From positions 36,537,576 to 36,601,575 of the forward strand of contig CM018037.1 in the NCBI GenBank assembly GCA_008638375.1: a DNA stretch of 64,000 nt. Reading direction: 5' to 3'. Shown one piece after another: positions 52,401 to 61,400 of this stretch. This DNA comes from Nyssa sinensis (Eukaryota > Streptophyta > Magnoliopsida > Cornales > Nyssaceae). The number at the start of each line of letters is the position of its first letter. Position 1 is the stretch's first letter. The translations under genes and the position numbers were made by a program. The notes under the pieces were generated by a model. That model was given only the letters and a program-made list of their open reading frames with translations, did not search any database and was not told the origin of the DNA.

Positions 52401-55400
52401 CTGAAAGAATAGGAAAAGGAAAATTTTAGCTGCAAAAAAAATTGTGTATGAAGAGAAACACCTAGAGAAGTTCATTTAAAAAAGAAATGCAATTATTGTA
52501 GTAACTGGAAAACAATAAAAGATGCATTCGTGGAAATCAAGCAAACAATATAGAAACAGAAAAGGTTTATTGTGTTACATAAGAAGAGTAAGTTAAAAGA
52601 GAGAAAGATGAAAGTGTAACAATATGAAGAAAATTAAACGGCACTGTGTCCTCAGTTTCAGTATTTTTATTAGGAGCATGTTACAAGAAATACATAGATG
52701 TAACAGCCATTGTGGATATTTAAGTTTATGTTTGGTGTTTTGGGGCCTGTTTGGGAAAATCTGATTCAGTAGAAAAAATATGAACTGGTGTTAAATCTAT
52801 TAATTTTTGGTAAGTACCTTTTCGTAGTATTGAAGTCTGCATTTGTTCCGAAAAGATGCTTAGAATCTGAACGAAGTCAGATCACAGGAGGGTTGGATTT
52901 TCCAGAACCACATAATTTAATAGGAGTGGACCAGTCTGACCCATTTTGAAGAATCCCTAAACAGCCTCTTAGTGATTTCCCAATGCAATAGTAACAAAAT
53001 TAAAGTGGAAGCAACACTACTAATTGGGTAGGTCACTAATTTTTGGGAAAGCTTTTAGGAGGTCATATCAAGATTGGCAAGTGCCGTCAATGAAAGCTTT
53101 GTTAGAGGCTCTTTATGGATGTCATGTGATGGTGGACAAGGTGGATATGACAAAGTGGCTTCCTAGTTCAAATGGGGAGTTTACTGTTTAGTCTAATTAC
53201 AAAGCTTTGTGTGGTACCCGCAGGGAGACTTTTCCATGGAAAGGAATCTGAAAGTCGAAGGTTCCTTCGAAGGCGTCTTTCTTAGTATGGATTGCGGATT
53301 GGAAAGCAATCCTTATGATAGATCATTTGAGGAGGAGAGGGAAGATAATGTTAATAGGTGTTGCATCTGCAAACAGGAGGATGAATCCGGCAATCACCTT
53401 CTCTTACATTGGCCCTTGGTTGATGAATTGTGGGCTTTGGTATGCCGCATGTTGCTTGAGTCATGCCTTATTCAGTCAAGGATTTTTTGGGAATGCCGCA
53501 TGTCCTTCAAAGAGACCTAGGGAAGAATGGAAAGTAGTTCCTCTTTGTCTTTTGTGGTGCGTTTGGTTGGAACGGAATCATCGCATGTTTGAGGGAGAGG
53601 AAAATTCCATTCACATAGTAACAAAACACTTTTTAGATTTGGTTTTTTTTTTGGATTATACGAAAATACCCCATTTATATTTTGCATTTTGTTTATTTGT
53701 AGGGGGAGCTTAATTGTAAGGATAGATATATTTAGCTCTCATTTATTTGTACATGGGTTGTGCCCCCTTTTGGCGCCTTCTTTAATATTTACACTTACCT
53801 ATCCCAAAAATAAAAGGGAAAGCTTGTTGGTTTAGGATTTTAAAAGGTTAATAAAGGTTGTAAGCTTTGGGGATTGAAAAAGGACAAAGCTTTTTTTTTT
53901 TTTGGGAAAGGAAAAAACAGGTCAAAGTTGCTTGCTTTCAAAGGTGCTATTTTACGTGATTTTGAGAAAAAGTGTGTTGGAATGACCGAAAGCAAGTATT
54001 TTTCGATTTTAGGTGATAAATTAAAATCAACATGTAGGAGAAAGGATTAGGGCTGATTTGCAGTTTTGGGGCTGAAATAGTAGTCATGGACTCATGGGTT
54101 AAGCTACATCACATAAATCCAATCTCATTCTTTTTTCTTTTTCTTTTTTGATAAGTCAAGCACGGTCTCAAATTCTTATAATTCAACTTCATTGAAATAA
54201 AATTTACAAAAAAAAAAATCATTAAAATACAGAGACTATATATTTATAGGTTCGTAGGGTTTTCTATTCTTATCAGAACTACGAGTCCAAAAATAGGAAT
54301 CTTAAACACTGTGACTCATAAATCTATTTAGACCAACAAAGGATCCTTAGAAAACCCACTAACATAAATTTACCCAAAATATGACCCAATGATCATAACT
54401 ACACCCCATGCCCAACAAATTTAGTAATCAGCAAAATATCTACGACTGCTAAAGATAGTAAAATAAAACTACCTAGCATCGTACTAACTTAAAATAAACA
54501 TAATATAGACTTAAATTACCTAAAACTTGATTACACAAGGTCCACACTGCACTTCATATAAAATTATCAATTTTTCCATTTTATTGTTAAATTCTCTGCA
54601 TGATGCTATTTAACTAATGAAGGACGTCTGTTTCTTCTCTACCTATAGTGTTCTTAGAAGTGAAAAAAATTTTTGCTAAAACATCTACAAGCTGTCTATA
54701 CAGATTACAGAATATGGGAGTGCTCTACTGGTACCACTAAGTGAAACTAAGCATATATAAGGAAAGAAAGTTCATGCACTATAAGATCAGCTGATAGGGT
54801 TCTTCATGTGAAGAGTAAAACATAACTCCTCCACAAAAGAAACGCCAAAAATGGTTGAACAGAGCTACATACATGAGGTCCAAACAAAGATATAGGAGGT
54901 TTCACAGTCCGAGTTTCATTTCAGTTCTTCTGCAGAGGGGGTGGGGAGGTGGAGATCAGTTATAAAAGGCTGCTACCAAATGGCATGGACACCCACAGAA
55001 TGTTTTCATAAAACTTGACACAGTTCAGAAGTAATTAAAGTTAAGAACATGTATCATTACTGTCTACAACTATGATCAATCTGTCTGGCAAGGCACACCT
55101 ATCTAAGAAGCCAAACTCCCTTGTTTGGCAAGTGAAAAGAAACCAAAAAAAAAAATTCTCAAGTATAAGAAATCTATATAGTGGTAGCATAACAAACCTG
55201 AAACTCAATTGGCATAATAGTTTTGCGTGTATTGGACACTTCATCACTCTGCAGAATAGAATAACATAACATGAGCATGCATATAGGACATCATAAATAC
55301 ATTAATTTTGTAGAAATAACAGTACGAATACAGGATTTCTGGTAGTCAACGAAAATGGGAAAATAAAATAAATAAAATACCAAAATGCAATGTAATTGTA

Positions 55401-58400
55401 ATGATCTTTCAATGGAAAGGTTTAGATGCTTTTGTAGTTCAACATTTTGGAGCATTTTTGAAACATATTGTTTTTGAAAGAGGTTTTTCAAAAGAAAATG
55501 TATCATCCTCCTTCACAAGACGTACAGAAACCAACTTTTGAAGAACCTCCCAGGTCTCTTATCAGAAACGTATCTCCTAGGTCCCCATTCTTTAGAAGCC
55601 CCTCCCATAACTTATCAAATTGAAAAGTTTCTGTCTTATTCACCATTGGGTGGGATAATACTCTTCCTACAAAAACGCTAGAACATAGATATATTGGACT
55701 ACTTCTCAGTATATAACAATTAAACGGTGCTCCATTTGGTAGTGCAACCAAGAGAGAGAGACAAAGAGAGACAGAGAAGAAACCTAGAATATCTGCAAGG
55801 TAAGCTATAATGATAGATAGCAAGCAAGGAGAGGGAACCATGAAAATTGCAGCCGTTTATTAACATATCCAGTAATGAACTAGCCGGTATGGTTTGTGTC
55901 CTTTTCTAACTACACTAGCTTGAACTTGGTTTCGTCCATTCAAACTAGCTTTTTTTTGGCACGGATCGTAGCTTATAAGGCCACCTAGGAGTTCATAAAA
56001 CAAGATCACTGTGAGCATATGATGTAGCTTCCGCCTTCGGGAGGCAACTTAATCATATACGTATCTAATGTACCTAATGCCATGGTTGTTAAAATCCCGA
56101 TTTGGATCCTATGATCCAAAAATGCCAAATTGCTCCTGATCAAGCCAAATTACCTAGAGGGTAAAATTCTTGTGAACTCCCTATATGATCAGTGGAATCA
56201 TACAATCCCAAGTTGAATTTCCATTCTATCAATTCTACTACATAGCCATGTAATGTTACTCTCAAATGCCTTTTTGGTAAGATATGGCACAATGTTGAAA
56301 TAATATTATAAAGCAAGTACTAAGGCCCACTTAAATGTCCTAAATGAGATTATTATGGTAAATATTTCTTCACATTTTAACTCGGGAATGACTAACAGGT
56401 ATGCTTCAAACTGGTCAAGTGCTCTCTTGGCATTTAACTCCTTATTTTGATTAGTACAGGTCCGATGTTACCCTTTGAGTCAAAAGTTTGCTTGAAAAAT
56501 TTGCTTTAGGCCGGTCAATTTTTTTCAAGCAAATACCAAGACCCACATGAATGTCCTAAATGAGATTGTTACGGTAAATATTTCTTCAGATTTTGACATT
56601 GGAATGACTATTTCTGCTTCACACCAGTCAAATGCTCTCTCAGTTAAGTAACTCCTTGTTTTGACTTATACAGGTCCCACCGTCCCATATTGCCATTTGA
56701 GTCAAACATTTGCTTTATGCCACTCAACTTTTTTCAGACTCTCTAAAGCTATTAAGCATACTTTAGAATATAGTTACTAAAAGACAATAATACCTTAGTG
56801 ATCACCCATTTGATACGCACGTACCAAAACAAGAAATGCTTACATTTCATAATACTAAATTTACCGATCCAAGAAATTTATGACTAGTTCTTACTTTAAT
56901 TTTCCTTTTAAGAGAAAAATAATTGGATAGGACCAACACAAATAAAGATATCAACATAAATAGGTCTACTTAGTTTAACGCTTTTACATGTTTCATTTCA
57001 CTTTCAATATATAAGTTTACATAACCAGATGGAAAACTTGTACGATACTAATTTTCATTACTCATCTCTGTTGAAAAGAGGAAAACACTCCCCTACAATT
57101 AGACCTATCCCATTGTATTCTACATTTATCATCTACATAACCCTACGCCCCTATTGTACCACATTTAAAGCATGTAGCATATTACATTAGCACATTACAT
57201 TCCCATTCATCTTTTATGTACCATAAAATTCATGTTTCAAGTAGCATTGCTTTAAGCCAGTTGTTCTTTTATCCAAATAGATCCTATTTTGTTCCTCCCC
57301 CCTATGTCATAGATCCTACTACTAAGCCTTCTATGGTCTCGTGGCCTAGATCTTTTGAAATTGAAAATTTCTTCTTATATAAATTGATTGTTTTAATCTA
57401 ATGATAGATCATTGGTGAATGATGATTCATAAACTTTTCTTCTTTTTGCAATTGATATCTAATATTTTAATGTACTATCACAGTTGGTTCTATGTAAAGT
57501 AAACATTTGTTATAGTAATGCACTACTACATAATTAGGTAGAATCTTAAGATCCTTGATTTGATCATACAGTCCAATCCTAAAGACCTCCTTACAGATCC
57601 ATTGCAAGAACCCAATTTCAACAACATTTTCCAATGACCATACAAGTTGTAACTAGAATAAATTATCCCATTCAATGAAAAAAATTCAAACTCACAAGAA
57701 AATCCTTTTTTTATTTTTACCAAGGAGACCCATTGGTCAATGTTTGTGGCTATAATGCAAACAAGCCATGTTTACAAGAAATTTAATGCATATGGAAGTC
57801 TTAGTACTTACATTCAATAACTAACCATACATTTTCTTTCTTTCTTTCTTTTTTGTTAGGTAATTATCCATACAACTTTGGGTAATCAAAGGAATATATA
57901 CTCAAAGAAAAATAGAAGCAAGCCCTCACACTTTCCTCGCATTCCTCCCAACTCAACCCACCACACCAACCACTCAAAAAATCCTTTGTTACAACAGGCA
58001 TTATCCAAGAAGAAGCAAAAAGAGAAAAGAGACAACACCACCTCTCCCTAGCAAAAGATCAATGAAGAAAGAGGTGGTTAACAGTCTCCTCTGTTAAACA
58101 CACACCACATCTATTAACCATGGTTTATCATCTTCTTTGCAGATTATATATAATTGTTAAAATCTAAATCGGGATCTTAAGATCCTACAACTTTACGATC
58201 CAAAAATTACCAAATCAATCCGGATCCCACAAAAAATCCCTGTAGAATCCTTCTGAAATTCCTACAAGACCACTAGGATCCTAAGTTGACTCCCGATTTT
58301 ACTGATCCTACAAAATAGCTATATAATGTTATTCTTGCATTCGTCTTTGATAAGTAAAGTCTGAGAGCATAATAAAATTATAAAACAAATATCAAAATTT

Positions 58401-61400
58401 ACTTAGATATCCCAAGTGAGATAGTTATGTCAAAACTTTTCACATGTTGATCTTTGGGTGACTGTAAGGTTGCTTTGGACTAGTCAAGTGGTATACTAGT
58501 TAATTTAAGTCATTTAGCTTCTTATTATGACTAGCATGGGTACGATATTGCATATACCACCCCTCTAATTTTTTAAATTACACTGCACCCCTTTTAGTTA
58601 GATTGTCGGTAACAAATTCTCCCCTACCGCTAACTTCTGTTATTGAACTTGACAGATTTTGATGACATCACCAATAATAAATTTTCAAATACCAGTTTTG
58701 CCCTATCATACAATGAAAGGACACTTTTTCCCAACACTAACTATTGTCAAATTACAAAAATAACCTTGTGCCATTATCTCTAGTGTAACATTATTATATG
58801 CATATACTCTGGCCATCACAAACATCTTTATAAATATATAAAGACGTAGACAAGACCAAATTGACCCTAGAAGTAGACACAGCCAATTAGTGAAAAATAA
58901 TAATAATTTCCAAATTGTGAAACAATAATATGAATCTTTAGCTCACCACAATTGCGTCCTCAAAGACACTAGAACACCTTTGCTTTAAGCCACCTCATAG
59001 ATAATTAAATCCAAAGTTGCACACATCCTTACTCGGTTTTATCATCATCAAATTGATCAAATAATATAGTAAAAATATATTTGCTAAAATTGGTGTGAGT
59101 TATGCATCAAATACTTCAAATTTTAACCAAATCGAAAGGAATATTGATTTTTTTTTTTAAAGGGAATTCCTAACATTATCTTTCAAATCTCATAATTTAC
59201 AATTTAATACTAAAAACAATTACTATAGAAGCGATAAACAATTAGAAAAACAATTACTATAGAAGCGATAAACCAAAACCATAGATAAAGAGAGAAAGTC
59301 CATTACACCTAAATATCTAATAAACACATCCAAAAAACAATCCACATCTACTATCTACTACTTGGATAAAAAGAGGTACCCATATTTAAGTGTAAAGAAG
59401 AAAACTTAAAAGCAATGTTTGCAACTGAGTACTCTCTCTAACTGTAATCTGAACAAATGAGTTCCCAATAACCATAAGTGCTTGAAATGAGTTCCATAAA
59501 CATTAGATCGCCTCTAATTCTATCACGTTAACTGGTGCGCGCCTTAGGAACCCCGGCGCATCCACCAACGGCACACCAAAGACCATTAGCACTAAGTCAA
59601 TCAGCATCTCTCTAACGCTCACGATCAGACCTGTTGAACACCCGCCATTGCTCACAGCCGTGTTGCTAGTTAAAGAGAGAAGATAGAGAGAAAAACGAGC
59701 TTTGAAGTGCTATATAGAGACGATAAAATAACCCACTGTAATCAAAGATGGAAGAACAAGAACAAGGGTAATTGAAGATTGAGAAAAAAATATGAATCAA
59801 GGAATCAAAGATCGAGAAGATGTGTATGTCGAGGATGGTGTACACACCCTTTAAAACCCACTGTTCAAAACCCTTTCCATTGTCCATTTTTTCTGAAATA
59901 TCTCTCAAGTTAGAGATACGGTCATCAAAGACAAAATGGGTCACTCTCATGTGAGAGATACGGTCATCAAGGACAAAGTGGGACAGGGCTGTATGATAAT
60001 TTTAGTTTTGTTGACTTTCTCACCAAATAATACATATTTAATTGAGGGGAAAATGTGTCCTTTTAAAAGTTCTGTCAACTCGTTCATGAGACAAATTTGA
60101 CATATGGTGCAATGTAATTTCAGAAATTACAGGGATAATATCTACAATTGTCAGAAACGTTAAGGAAGGTCAGTGTAATTTACCCAATCTTTAAATGATT
60201 AAACTCTATAAATTGTGTTATGAAATTAAAAAAAAAAATTATCACAAGTAAAAGAAGGTTAGAAATAAGCAACCCCCAAAACAAGAGTACCAAAAAGACC
60301 TTAAAGACATAGTATAACACAACTCAAACTAAGAAGGGATATTCCCATTTAGTCAAATTACAATGCTCCACAACATTACTTTTTTTGGGATAAGTTTTAC
60401 AATATTCCCAACATAACATTACAAATTGCATGTCCCACATTATGCTATCAAAAATTGTGTGAATACATAAAATTTTCCAACAACTAATAACAAAACAATT
60501 GTTTCTCATTTAATAATTATTATTATTATTATCATAACATAGAAGCACAAATGTAAGAAAACATGAGAGTTTATTGTTTGGTGCAAGAAAACCTGAATAT
60601 ATGGAAAATAGATGTCCTTCAGTTTGCATTGTAGCTGCAATACGTCCAAGCTTTTCATTTTAGGCTCAAAGATCTCAACCTGTCAACCATTTTGCAACAA
60701 CACGTAATTACAGCCATTTCAATGCGCATTCATATATACTTAACCCCTCACTTCGATATTGTAAGGCTTATGCCTAAAATGATATAAAGATTGCAAGAAT
60801 ATACAGTTAAAGCTAGTTCAATAAAAAAAAAAAAATTAACAGGCTCCAATGTAAAGAACAAAGTTAAGAATATATTAAAAGACCTGAAGAACTATAAAAC
60901 TTTACAACAAATACAATATAAGAATCAAAAGACAAACACTACAGGCAAGAAATGACTGATATCTAGAATTAGCAATGTTGTTGCAAACAAAGCAAAGCTT
61001 CAAATCAAGTGGCATTCTCAAGTTAGCTAGCATACCAGTACATAACAAGATACCAGTATTACTCCAAACTACATAACGAAATATCATCAATACGTAGCTG
61101 GCAAACCAGTACACCCCAGTAGATAATATGCTAATTGCTAAGAGTTAAAAACTGAAAATTGTTGCACTTTTAAAATACCATGTCCACAGTATCGATGACA
61201 ACATTTTGGCACAGATGATATCTTGAAAATCATTATAGAATTACTTTTTTAAAAAAATATTAAGTTAGCTGGCATACCAGTACATAAGAACATACCTGTA
61301 TTACTCCAAACTACATCACAAAATATCAACAATACATAGCCGACAACCAGTACATCTCAGTAGATAATGTGCTAATTGCTAAGAGTTCAAAACTGTAAAT